A stretch of DNA of 64,000 nucleotides from Bacillus cereus group sp. RP43 (GTDB taxonomy: Bacteria; Bacillota; Bacilli; Bacillales; Bacillaceae_G), in NCBI RefSeq assembly GCF_040459645.1, contig NZ_JARVHQ010000001.1, positions 2,666,001 to 2,730,000 on the forward strand, given 5' to 3'. The notes beneath the pieces are model-generated. The model did no database searches, was not told the origin of the DNA, and saw nothing but the letters and a program-made list of their open reading frames with translations. The translations under genes and the position numbers were made by a program. Shown one piece after another: positions 1 to 7,633 of this stretch; the stretch's first letter is position 1; every line of letters starts with the position of its first letter.

Positions 1-340
1 TAACACCTGTAATTTCCATTGCTGTTAAGACATTTTGAAGAGCAGTCATATAGGTAATCAAATTATAAGATTGGAAAATTACAGATACATTTTGATTGCG
101 GTATCGATCCAAACCAATTTTTCGAATATCTTTTCCATTATACAGTACATAACCATTTTTAGGGACATCCAGTCCACAACCTAAGCTCAGAGTTGTGGTT
201 TTACCAGATCCAGATGGTCCTAAAATCGTGTAGAAATGCCCTTTTTGAAAAGAAAAATTAACATTATCTAGTATCGCTACATTTTTCCCATTACTTTCAT
301 AATAATAGTCCAAATTTTTAAATTGTAAAATCGTTTCCAT
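1..340 (-). CDS. ABC transporter ATP-binding protein, C-terminus cut by window edge
   Basis: The start of an ABC ATPase that would power the FtsX-like permease encoded just upstream at 352-1782. Reading down from ATG at 340 (GGAGG just before it), the first 113 residues show the Walker A motif GPSGSGKTT (about residue 37) and a Q-loop region VIFQSYNLI (about residue 85). The Walker B and signature motifs lie beyond position 1. The spacing to the permease stop is about 11 bp, so the two are co-transcribed. Family knowledge (MacB/LolD-type ATPases) suggests an exporter or peptide-stress pump rather than a nutrient importer. The substrate cannot be read from sequence. Confidence 0.93.
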   Translation of the reverse strand, partial: METILQFKNLDYYYESNGKNVAILDNVNFSFQKGHFYTILGPSGSGKTTTLSLGCGLDVPKNGYVLYNGKDIRKIGLDRYRNQNVSVIFQSYNLITYMTALQNVLTAMEITGV

Positions 341-351
341 ATCGAGCCTCC

Positions 352-1782
352 TTATTCATCTTTTAAAAGAATTTGTTTTGGATTTAAACGCAGAATAGAT
401 AATGCTGGAAGAAGCGTTGCTAATATAGCAATAGCTAGTCCAATCCCTCCCATTTTCCCTACATCTTCTCCTGTTACACTTACATCAATTTTATCAATCG
501 GATCTTCTTTTTGATTTTGTACAGTTCCACCAGGTCCAGACATCATTACAGTACCATTTTGCGAGGTGTCTGTTTCTTCGCTTGCTGTAGCGACTTCACT
601 TGAAAGTAAATTATCCCCTATATATTGAGAAACTTTAGCTCCTGTTGTTATGGATAATCCAAATGCTAAAATAGCGACACATACTACTTCTACTACGAAT
701 TGTGCCATCAATTTCCATTTCTTCTCTCCAATAGATAACAAAATTCCCATTTCCTTACGACGTCCTTTAATTGATAGCATAATGATTAACCCTAAAATGA
801 TCGCACCTGCAATCGATACAATATAAATAATCATTTTAGAAGTAGAAGAGATATTTTCGATAGGACCAATCATTTGTTTGTACAATGAATCATGTGCATC
901 TAATTTATAATAATTAAAATTAATATTAGATTTTTCCGCTTCTTTTTTAAATGCTTCAATGTTTTGTGGATCTTTCAAGAAATACACGACTTGAACGCTA
1001 CTTATACCTTGATCTACTTCTAATTTTTTCATAGTTGAATGCGGCATATATAGTTTATTAGCTGGATCCATTATAGGAGGGGCCTGTTGACCCATTGCTT
1101 GCTCATTCGTTTCGTAAATACCGATAATTTCAACCTCGAGGGTTTCCTTCTTATCACCTGATTGCACTTTAACTTTGTCTCCTACTTTCAAATTGTTTAA
1201 TTCCGCTAATCGTTTTTCCATTAAAGCTACATTTTGATTTTTCATCTGTTCTGTAATTGGTTTCCCATCAATGATTTTACTTTTTCCATTCTTAAAGCTT
1301 TCTTGTAATGTAGTCTTACGAACTCCCTCAATCATAAAAGAAGCATTCATATCTATTTCTGTACCAGAGCTTGAACCGCCTCGTACAGCCGCCATTCCCG
1401 CTTTACCTTTTCCTTCTTCTTCTCCTTCTGAAGCTCCTACTAGTTTAAGTCCATCCGAAATTCCGAAAGTATTGCTTATGTAATTATAGTCTTTTACATA
1501 CTTTGACTTCGCTAATTGATCTGCTTCTTTTGTATTAAGCTTTGGCGGATTAGGCATCTCTCCAGTTTCCCTAGCTTGCTGACCTAATTTGTCAAAATCA
1601 AGACTTAAAGTAACATCTGCGCCGAGTTTTTTTCTTGCTGCATCAGCAGCTTTTTTTGATGCATTTTGGATTGTGAATCCTGCCAACACTAAATTTGTAA
1701 CAATTAGGAAGACTGCCATCAAAATTAATGATGTTCCTACTCTTTTTTTCATACTGAGAATTGCTCGTTTCATAAAGTTCAT
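352..1782 (-). CDS. FtsX-like ABC transporter permease
   Basis: Membrane subunit of an ABC exporter, 476 residues. There is one N-terminal membrane segment (about residues 10-35), a long extracytoplasmic domain (about 40-320, with Gly/Ser-rich and charged stretches), then three C-terminal membrane segments (about 320-345, 365-390 and 445-465). This is the MacB/FtsX topology, with the conserved ending ILRLNPKQIL typical of the family. Start ATG 1782 has AAGGAGG about 8 bp upstream. It precedes the ATPase gene at 340. Such pairs in Bacillus often belong to two-component-controlled antimicrobial-response pumps, but no sensor or regulator gene is adjacent here. The Gly/Ser/Met-rich low-complexity insert near residues 400-425 is unusual. 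Confidence 0.9.
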   Translation of the reverse strand: MNFMKRAILSMKKRVGTSLILMAVFLIVTNLVLAGFTIQNASKKAADAARKKLGADVTLSLDFDKLGQQARETGEMPNPPKLNTKEADQLAKSKYVKDYNYISNTFGISDGLKLVGASEGEEEGKGKAGMAAVRGGSSSGTEIDMNASFMIEGVRKTTLQESFKNGKSKIIDGKPITEQMKNQNVALMEKRLAELNNLKVGDKVKVQSGDKKETLEVEIIGIYETNEQAMGQQAPPIMDPANKLYMPHSTMKKLEVDQGISSVQVVYFLKDPQNIEAFKKEAEKSNINFNYYKLDAHDSLYKQMIGPIENISSTSKMIIYIVSIAGAIILGLIIMLSIKGRRKEMGILLSIGEKKWKLMAQFVVEVVCVAILAFGLSITTGAKVSQYIGDNLLSSEVATASEETDTSQNGTVMMSGPGGTVQNQKEDPIDKIDVSVTGEDVGKMGGIGLAIAILATLLPALSILRLNPKQILLKDE

Positions 1783-1820
1783 TTTTTCTTACCTCCTTGA
1801 TAACTTATATTCTATATAGG

Positions 1821-1863
1821 TTATCTAGAGTCTATATGGAGCTAATCGGTAGTTTATCTAGAG
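1821..1863. promoter_or_regulatory. Direct repeat upstream of the ABC operon, candidate operator
   Basis: The 10-mer TTATCTAGAG occurs twice, at 1821-1830 and 1854-1863. The starts are 33 bp apart (about three helical turns), and each copy is followed by a TATA-rich GGAG block. They lie 40-80 bp upstream of the permease start, where a response regulator would bind. Function is inferred from spacing and position only. Confidence 0.4.
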
Positions 1864-2151
1864 ATATAAGGAGTTTATGTGTAGTTATTCAATAAGCTGG
1901 TCAAGAAAAACCGGAACACTAATCCAAAAACGTAATCGTTTTTGAATATTGATAAAGAGGCAGTCCTTAGAGTTAGGGTTAAGATTCATTGAATGAGAGC
2001 ATACAAATCAATGCTTATGTAATTTCTATGCAACAAATAAAAAGCACCCTATTTGAATGGTTATATGTGTGTTTGTTAAATATGAAAATCCATTAATGAA
2101 TATGGAGTTTTATTGAAGTTGGTCGGATTTTCTAATAATAATATTGTGTTA

Positions 2152-2187
2152 AAAAGCCTAACTTATAATTTTATAAGTTAGGCTTTT
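2152..2187. terminator. Hairpin terminator, bidirectional
   Basis: A perfect stem of about 16 bp (AAAAGCCTAACTTATA with its complement) flanked by A and T runs. It sits between divergent genes, so its transcript is unknown. Confidence 0.7.
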
Positions 2188-2302
2188 ATGCTATCTATAA
2201 GAAAAAGCTATAGAGACTCATAATATTTTATAATTTAACCTATTGTATTTAAACAAGTAAAATAAAAGTAACAAGTGCATACATTAAGGAGGGTTTTTGA
2301 TA

Positions 2303-2764
2303 GTGACAGAGACTATAACATTTAGGATTGCAACGGTAGATGATTTAGATGAAATTGTAAAAATGCTTGCTGATGATGTTTTAGGAAATAAAAGAGAACG
2401 CTATGAAACACCACTTCCTGATAGTTATATAAAAGCATTTCATGCTATTGATTGTGATCCAAATAACGAGTTGATTGTAGCATGTGATGGGACAGAGGTT
2501 ATTGGTCTTCAACAAATTACATTTACGCCTTACATTGCACGTCAAGGGGGTTGGAGAGCTACAATTGAGGGTGTACGGACAGCCTCATCAAAACGTGGTA
2601 AAGGTATAGGAAGTAAACTTATTAAATGGGCTATTCAACGTGCTAAATTACGGGGGTGTCATTTAGTACAGTTAACAACAGATAAAGAACGACAAGAAGC
2701 TTTGCAATTTTATAAGAAATTAGGGTTTAGAGATTCTCATGAAGGATTAAAACTCCTTCTCTAA
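2303..2764 (+). CDS. GNAT family N-acetyltransferase
   Basis: A 153-residue single-domain GNAT enzyme that would transfer an acetyl group from acetyl-CoA to an unknown amine. The acetyl-CoA pyrophosphate-binding motif A is visible as RGKGIGSKLIKWAIQRAK (about residue 98), followed by the motif B pattern ALQFYKKLGF near the C-terminus. I prefer GTG 2303 over TTG 2297, because AAGGAGGG at 2286-2293 is about 9 bp from the GTG but only 3 bp from the TTG. It is monocistronic, with a converging lipoprotein gene downstream and a shared terminator at 2981-3009. Confidence 0.88.
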   Translation: MTETITFRIATVDDLDEIVKMLADDVLGNKRERYETPLPDSYIKAFHAIDCDPNNELIVACDGTEVIGLQQITFTPYIARQGGWRATIEGVRTASSKRGKGIGSKLIKWAIQRAKLRGCHLVQLTTDKERQEALQFYKKLGFRDSHEGLKLLL

Positions 2765-2905
2765 TGAATATAGCTATTTATACACCAGAAAGACGCATTT
2801 TGTAAGGATAATTGACTATCGGCTTCGAAAATTATGATAACTACAACTGTACAAGGTATACAAAATACCAATTGACAAATTGTCTTTCATAGAAATCACG
2901 TCACT

Positions 2906-2925
2906 TCAAAAGGTGCACCTTTTGA
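2906..2925. repeat. 20-bp perfect palindrome
   Basis: TCAAAAGGTGCACCTTTTGA is perfectly self-complementary with no spacer. It lies between two convergent genes, about 140 bp after the GNAT stop. With no loop it is a poor RNA hairpin and looks more like a dimeric protein-binding site. No target promoter is evident. Confidence 0.45.
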
Positions 2926-2980
2926 GATATAAAAACCCAATTCATTTATCAATGATCTCCTTGTATATGAATAGAATATA

Positions 2981-3009
2981 AAAAAGGAAATCGAAATGAT
3001 TTCCTTTTT
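2981..3009. terminator. Bidirectional terminator between convergent genes
   Basis: A 12-bp perfect stem (AAAAAGGAAATC and its complement) with a 5-nt loop, A-rich on one side and T-rich on the other. It serves the GNAT gene on plus and the lipoprotein gene on minus. Its arm touches the last base of the lipoprotein stop codon. Confidence 0.8.
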
Positions 3010-3803
3010 CACTTTGTAAGCTGTAAAGTTTTCATATAATCATCCTTTTTCTCAAAGGCCCTTTTTGCCTCTTCAGCCGTTAATACATAATCTACTGCAA
3101 TATTTTGTAATAAACTCTTATTAGCATTTGGCAGCTGAATCGTTATGTCTTCCACACTACTCTTATTATTTTCAATTGTTTTATTAAATTCCTGAATACT
3201 TCTTGCAAGCTCCGCTAATTTTTCCATATGTGCAGGATTGTTTAAATCCAAAAAAATATTACTTCTAAAAACTGCTGTAGCATAAAACTTAGGATGTTTC
3301 CTTACTATTTCTTTCTCATACTTTTTATCGAAAACAACTTCTCCCGTCTGCATTTGATCAAGCGTAAATATATCGCTATGCCCTTTTTCTTTATAAAATG
3401 TATTAAATTTCCTTTGTAAATCATTCGCTTCTTTTTTTATTTTATAGTTATCATTATTTACTTTTGGAGAGATTCGTCCATCGAAATATAATTGAAATTG
3501 CAAATATGGTTCATCTACTTGCTGTACAGAAGCTGTTCGTGTGTCTGGGCCTGAAAAAACCTTACCTTGGTCAGGTATTTCAACTTGGTTTAGTTTAACA
3601 GAAAAACCATATTCCGATTTTGTATAATTTTGTGCTTTTTGTTCAATTTCATCATTTGATATATCGCATGATGTTAATAGCAATAAACTAAACATCATGC
3701 TATATGTTATTTTTGTTCTTTTTATGCGAAAATTACAGAGTAATAAACCGATTACTAAAGATAAAAATATATAACTTTTTAACATCTTTTTTATTATTTT
3801 CAT
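3009..3803 (-). CDS. Putative lipoprotein with doubled hydrophobic N-terminus
   Basis: A 264-residue protein of unrecognised family. A good lipobox LLTSC sits near residue 46, preceded by the basic stretch RIKRTK, so the mature protein would be lipid-anchored outside the membrane. The odd part is an extra N-terminal hydrophobic segment (KSYIFLSLVIGLLLC, residues 9-23) before that signal. If the isoleucine ATA codon before KRTK were ATG, the protein would begin MKRTKITYSMMFSLLLLTSC, a textbook lipoprotein signal. The only start with a recognisable AAGGAA site is ATG 3803. The mature part is hydrophilic and Lys/Asp/Glu-rich with no motif I know. Confidence 0.7.
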   Translation of the reverse strand: MKIIKKMLKSYIFLSLVIGLLLCNFRIKRTKITYSMMFSLLLLTSCDISNDEIEQKAQNYTKSEYGFSVKLNQVEIPDQGKVFSGPDTRTASVQQVDEPYLQFQLYFDGRISPKVNNDNYKIKKEANDLQRKFNTFYKEKGHSDIFTLDQMQTGEVVFDKKYEKEIVRKHPKFYATAVFRSNIFLDLNNPAHMEKLAELARSIQEFNKTIENNKSSVEDITIQLPNANKSLLQNIAVDYVLTAEEAKRAFEKKDDYMKTLQLTK

Positions 3804-3883
3804 TATAAATAGATTCCTTAACTTATTAATAATATAGTTTCATAGTTTGAAAAACACTTATTGAGTTTTCGTAACCATAATAA

Positions 3884-4258
3884 TTAATAGATATAAACTG
3901 AATCAGGTACAGACATTAAATAATAGAAAAAAGCCCCTAATATTCCAGTAATAAAAATAATAAATCCCATATTGCGTATGCTCTTAATTTTTGCTTGTAG
4001 TCCATTGAATCCTGCTAATAACCCACTTAAAGGGAATAGGGTAAAGTATGGGACGGGTGAAAGAAGATATTCTGCATCAATCCCCATACCCCAACACACA
4101 AAAGGTAGTACGACAAGGGAAAGACTAAGTAATCCCATTACACTTACGAGTAATTTACGATTTTCAATCCCTGCAATAATTAAATAAATCCCACCAATAA
4201 ATCCACATAACCAGAAAATGGGCATAAAGTAAATCCAAAGAAAGCTCAAGATGATCAT
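3884..4258 (-). CDS. Small multi-pass membrane protein
   Basis: 124 residues with four likely membrane segments (IILSFLWIYFMPIFWLCGFIGG, then about 38-58, 68-90 and 100-120). No family is recognised. I start it at ATG 4258 because AGGAG lies 9 bp upstream. The longer reading from 4336 has no ribosome-binding site and an atypical N-terminus. It is likely monocistronic, about 80 bp from the start of the lipoprotein gene and in the same direction, so the two could share a transcript. Confidence 0.65.
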   Translation of the reverse strand: MIILSFLWIYFMPIFWLCGFIGGIYLIIAGIENRKLLVSVMGLLSLSLVVLPFVCWGMGIDAEYLLSPVPYFTLFPLSGLLAGFNGLQAKIKSIRNMGFIIFITGILGAFFYYLMSVPDSVYIY

Positions 4259-4542
4259 ATATAATTTTCTCCTAGTTGATAAGTTGTATTTCAACAATTG
4301 TGAAATGATACATAATAATAGAAAAAAGCTATGCATCCTACTTCATAGGAACAATAAGACTTTTTAATTGCATAACATAGTCCGTTTAAGAACATGAGTG
4401 GTGTTTCCACACATTCCAACGTACAGCAAATTAATTGAGTAATAAATTTATTCTATGTGTAATCATTACTGTAAGCCCAAAGAAAAAGAGAACCCTTCTA
4501 ATGTAGGTATATATTCCCCTTTCTTCAGTTTTAAGAAATTAT

Positions 4543-5004
4543 TTAATTTTCCGGATCCCCTGTTAATTTATCAAGTTGATCTAGTGCTTTTTCTAAATCA
4601 AACGAATTAAACCAACGGTAATCATGTTTGTCTAAAATACGATAATGCTTACTAATCAGATTTTGTTGTAAGCGAAAGTCCCCTTTTTCTTGAATTTGTT
4701 TCCACCAGACTTTTCCTCCCAATGTTTTTTCTTTGAAGTTGTTAATACTTTTATGGGCTATTGTTTCGATTACTATTAACGGATCATCTCCTAGAGTGGA
4801 CTGTAAAACCTCACTATCCCTAAATAATGCACAAATAGCAACGGTATTGGTCCAACCCGTATTAGATCTTCCCTTCTCGATTTGAACAAGTGTTTTCTTT
4901 GAAATGCCGAGAACTTCAGCCATTTTATCCTGCGTATACCCTTTTTCAGTACGAATTAACTTTATTTTCGTTGAAATGAGTTCAGTTATAATCTCCTTAT
5001 TCAC
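4543..5004 (-). CDS. XRE-family transcriptional regulator
   Basis: 153 residues with an N-terminal Cro/CI helix-turn-helix (KIKLIRTEKGYTQDKMAEVL then GISKKTLVQIEKGRS, about residues 12-45). The C-terminal part (about 75-150) is Trp-rich and unrecognised. Start GTG 5004 is favoured, because the GGAGGAGGGAG run that a TTG at 5022 would consume is the ribosome-binding site. It is likely a DNA-binding repressor or activator, but no cognate operon is obvious. The next upstream gene (5693) is divergent, with a long intergenic region between. Confidence 0.88.
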   Translation of the reverse strand: MNKEIITELISTKIKLIRTEKGYTQDKMAEVLGISKKTLVQIEKGRSNTGWTNTVAICALFRDSEVLQSTLGDDPLIVIETIAHKSINNFKEKTLGGKVWWKQIQEKGDFRLQQNLISKHYRILDKHDYRWFNSFDLEKALDQLDKLTGDPEN

Positions 5005-5254
5005 TTTCTCTCCCTCCTCCAAAAAGTAACTTATGTATCATTTAGTGTAATTTTACACTTTCTCTCATCTTTTTTCAACTCGATTTTTTTCCTAGACCTG
5101 GGAAGGAAAAATCAGCAGTCATCCAATATTTTAATATATGCATATCATCTTCTAATGAAAACACCCCTTTTAATTACGAACAACGTAATGTAGCACAGAA
5201 ATTGTTTGTAATTAACGAGGGTGGAATTTGGTAGAGGAATATAAATAAAGCAAG

Positions 5255-5290
5255 AAAAAAGACCACCAGGGTGAGCTGTGTGGTCTTTTT
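5255..5290. terminator. Hairpin terminator without an obvious gene
   Basis: A stem of AAAAAAGACCAC with GTGGTCTTTTT. It follows the possible gene relic ending at 5234. The T run on plus suggests it once ended a plus-strand transcript. Confidence 0.65.
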
Positions 5291-5569
5291 CACAGATGGG
5301 AAATTTTGTACATGTAATAACTTAATTAAAACTCAAAATAAGTATAACCTTATGGTGTACCTTTTGATACGAAAATAAGCAGGATAATGTTCTCTTATAT
5401 TAATGAGGATATTAACTTACTTTTTAGATTTTAGTATAAATTATTTATGGTTTTATTTTATTGCTAGCTTTATAATATAATATACAAATTTATCACCTAT
5501 TTTTATAATTCAAGCACCTAATATTAGGCAAAAAGAATATTTGATAAATTGGTATTCTTCTAGAAATAC

Positions 5570-5602
5570 ATTATTGATTATTCATGATGAATAATCAATA
5601 AT
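5570..5602. promoter_or_regulatory. 33-bp perfect palindrome upstream of hydrolase gene
   Basis: A 16-bp arm (ATTATTGATTATTCAT) and its exact complement around a single G at 5586. It lies about 90 bp upstream of the hydrolase start. Its length and lack of loop suggest an operator or cruciform rather than a terminator. Confidence 0.5.
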
Positions 5603-5692
5603 CCTTTTAATATTTTATAATTAATTTACAGCATAAATAAAACATAAATTTTGTCCATGCTTTAAACAATATGTATTTTGGAGGAGGTTAAT

Positions 5693-6694
5693 TTGATTTT
5701 TTCAAAACTCATTGATCGATACGCCTTGTATGATTTGCACAAAAAAAGAAGTGTAGAGTTTCAGTATACTTCTCTTTCTAACACCTTACTAAATATAAAA
5801 GACATAGAATTTTTTTATAAAGTACAACCATTTGATATTCATTTTAACATTAAGCATTCAAAACAGGAAAAGGAATACATGGTTGGACAATTCGAATATA
5901 AAAGCTCGGTTCAATCTGGTGATTCACACAACGACTCTGTAACTGGGGAATTATTCTTACATAAAAATGAAGATGCACCTCATGTCATCTTTGTTCATGG
6001 TTGGAGAATGGATTCTAACGAACGTGTAAAAAAAATATTTCACGACCATATGACCAACTTGAGGTGGAATATGTATTATTTCACTCTACCATATCATTTT
6101 GAAAGAAAACCCAACCAATCCTTATTCAGTGGAGAGTACATGGTAAGTGCCAATATTGAACGAACTGTACAAGCAACTAGACAAGCGGTAGCTGATTTAC
6201 GAACTTTGATCAAATGGATTAAAGCAAATAAAAATGGTCCCCTGATTCTAGTAGGAATCAGTTTAGGTGGGGTTATTACTAACCTAACATCTCTTGTTGA
6301 ACCAGAAATTGATGTATTAGCATCCATTTTCTACGCGAATCGACTTTCTTATTCAATTTGGGAGACAAATCCAGGTAAATTTATTAGAGAAGACTTGGAA
6401 CATCATGGTGTAACGTATGATGATTTAATAAATTATTGGAAAATCACTGAACCAAGTCAAGCATTACCAAAAGTGAAAAAAGAAAATATTTTATTAATTT
6501 CAGGTAAGCACGATCTATATGTGCATTCTGAGGATACGGACTACTTGTGGGAATCCTGGGAAAGACCTACGCGATATATTTATACATGTGGGCATGCCGG
6601 GATTGTTCTTAAACGTAAAAAAATTGCAACTGATACTATCAATTTTATTCGGAATCGATTGAACTCCCCTCACTTACCCAATGTCATGCCTTAA
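5693..6694 (+). CDS. Alpha/beta-hydrolase, ABHD18-like
   Basis: A 333-residue alpha/beta hydrolase with the whole catalytic layout visible. The oxyanion region is VIFVHGWRMDS (about residue 101), the nucleophile elbow VGISLGG (about 187), the acid region SGKHDLYVHSEDTDYLW (about 269) and the histidine TCGHAGIV (about 302). The pattern YYFTLPYHFERKP after the first strand recalls the ABHD18/DUF2048 group. No signal peptide, so it is likely a cytosolic esterase-like enzyme of unknown substrate. Start TTG 5693 is chosen because GGAGGAGG lies 6-7 bp upstream. A TTG at 5678 would overlap that site. Confidence 0.86.
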   Translation: MIFSKLIDRYALYDLHKKRSVEFQYTSLSNTLLNIKDIEFFYKVQPFDIHFNIKHSKQEKEYMVGQFEYKSSVQSGDSHNDSVTGELFLHKNEDAPHVIFVHGWRMDSNERVKKIFHDHMTNLRWNMYYFTLPYHFERKPNQSLFSGEYMVSANIERTVQATRQAVADLRTLIKWIKANKNGPLILVGISLGGVITNLTSLVEPEIDVLASIFYANRLSYSIWETNPGKFIREDLEHHGVTYDDLINYWKITEPSQALPKVKKENILLISGKHDLYVHSEDTDYLWESWERPTRYIYTCGHAGIVLKRKKIATDTINFIRNRLNSPHLPNVMP

Positions 6695-6832
6695 TGCGAG
6701 AGATTACTAAGTACAGAATCTTATACCTGCAATGTTTCATTTTTTAACAAGCTCATTTTTAAATCTTCTTTTTTTCTGTCATCTCCTTAACTTTACATCA
6801 TTAGAAAATGATATAGAATTTAGGAAGTAACT

Positions 6833-6994
6833 ATGAAACAAACTCGCCATATGGAAAAGCGCTACTTACCATTTCATCAGTGGCTCCTTTTTATGAAAAG
6901 AAATTATTGTTGTTTACCCTTCTTATGCAATATTACATATAAAATCCTTTATTTGTTCTGTTATAATTTAAAGAGTAAATTATTCATCCATTAA
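6833..6994 (+). CDS. Possible 53-residue cationic small protein
   Basis: Opens MKQTRHMEKRYLPFHQWLLF and continues Cys/Leu/Tyr/Lys-rich to TAA at 6994. TTTAGGA is placed 8 bp before the ATG and a strong terminator follows at 7041-7079, which together look like a small transcription unit. No family is recognised, and in AT-rich intergenic DNA an ORF of this size could be chance. Confidence 0.3.
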   Translation: MKQTRHMEKRYLPFHQWLLFMKRNYCCLPFLCNITYKILYLFCYNLKSKLFIH

Positions 6995-7040
6995 TTTACA
7001 CCATCCATATCTACAGTTATGGAAACCCTAATTACACATA

Positions 7041-7079
7041 AAAAAGAGAAGAACATTGGTGAGTTCTTCTCTTTTTTTT
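7041..7079. terminator. Bidirectional hairpin terminator
   Basis: A 14-bp stem (AAAAAGAGAAGAAC and complement) with an 8-nt loop and a run of eight T on plus. It ends transcription of the hydrolase gene or of the small ORF at 6833. Confidence 0.8.
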
Positions 7080-7196
7080 ATATTTTTAAGGTTACTATCC
7101 AAAATAATTATTGCAATTACTTTAAGTTGGCTTTTGAAATATAAATTCTGATTTTCATACTTCTTCATGAGTCTAGATAAGGAAAAAAGAATCTCC

Positions 7197-7228
7197 TCCT
7201 TTTCTAGCTAACTAAAAGGAATTTTTTT
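7197..7228 (+). terminator. Weak hairpin with T run
   Basis: A TCCTTTT / AAAAGGA stem with a 10-nt loop followed by seven T on plus. It is a second terminator-like element in the same intergenic region, just beyond the stop of the small minus-strand ORF. Confidence 0.4.
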
Positions 7229-7235
7229 GAAACAT

Positions 7236-7433
7236 TTATTTTAATTTGTACTGTTCTCCTATATTAATGCCTGCGCATGAGCATTTCCCTGAATTATATA
7301 TTAAGGAATAAAAATGTATTAATCCTTTCCGAGTATGAATTCGAACAGGTATCACTTGCAATATGTCATTAAAATAAAACGGATCACCTCTTGGTTCAAT
7401 TAGAAAACTAAGTGTAAATAAATACAACGACAT
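7236..7433 (-). CDS. Possible 65-residue hypothetical protein
   Basis: A short frame from ATG 7433 with TTTAGGAG about 13 bp upstream. The protein reads MSLYLFTLSFLIEPRGDPFY then RIHTRKGLIHFYSLIYNSGK and a CSCAG motif near the end. No family is recognised. It fills otherwise empty DNA and is not a shadow of another gene, but could be a fragment of a lost gene. Confidence 0.35.
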   Translation of the reverse strand: MSLYLFTLSFLIEPRGDPFYFNDILQVIPVRIHTRKGLIHFYSLIYNSGKCSCAGINIGEQYKLK

Positions 7434-7633
7434 GAAAACACTTTGCTCCTAAATCAACTACTTGTATTATTGGTTTCATGAAACTCCTTCTTGAGAAAGG
7501 TTTTAATTTCCGAATATTCTGTTGACTATTAAGACATATCCAATTTACAATTTAATTGTGATATTTTATCACAATTAAACTACTTAGAATACACTTCATT
7601 TATTTGAAAACAATTACAAATAGAGGTGCTAAA

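Larger units (their letters stand above)
1783..2302. other. Intergenic region between divergent ABC operon and GNAT gene
   Basis: A 520-bp stretch without a convincing gene. It holds the direct repeat at 1821-1863 and a strong bidirectional hairpin terminator at 2152-2187. Because the flanking genes diverge, neither needs this terminator, so it may belong to a lost gene or a small RNA. On the minus strand a short open stretch ending at 1885 could be a protein relic but matches nothing I can name. Confidence 0.6.
5005..5692. other. Long intergenic region with terminator and 33-bp palindrome
   Basis: A 688-bp stretch between divergent genes. A plus-strand frame ending in TAG at 5232-5234 reads NYEQRNVAQKLFVINEGGIW without a start and may be the tail of a lost gene. 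It is followed directly by a hairpin terminator at 5255-5290. Further right lies the perfect palindrome at 5570-5602, upstream of the hydrolase gene. Confidence 0.55.

Noticed and set aside
1885..2010. Minus-strand open stretch containing NIQKRLRFWISVPVFLDQLI, considered as a sensor-kinase relic
   Set aside because: No start, no histidine-kinase motif that I can identify; too short to assign.
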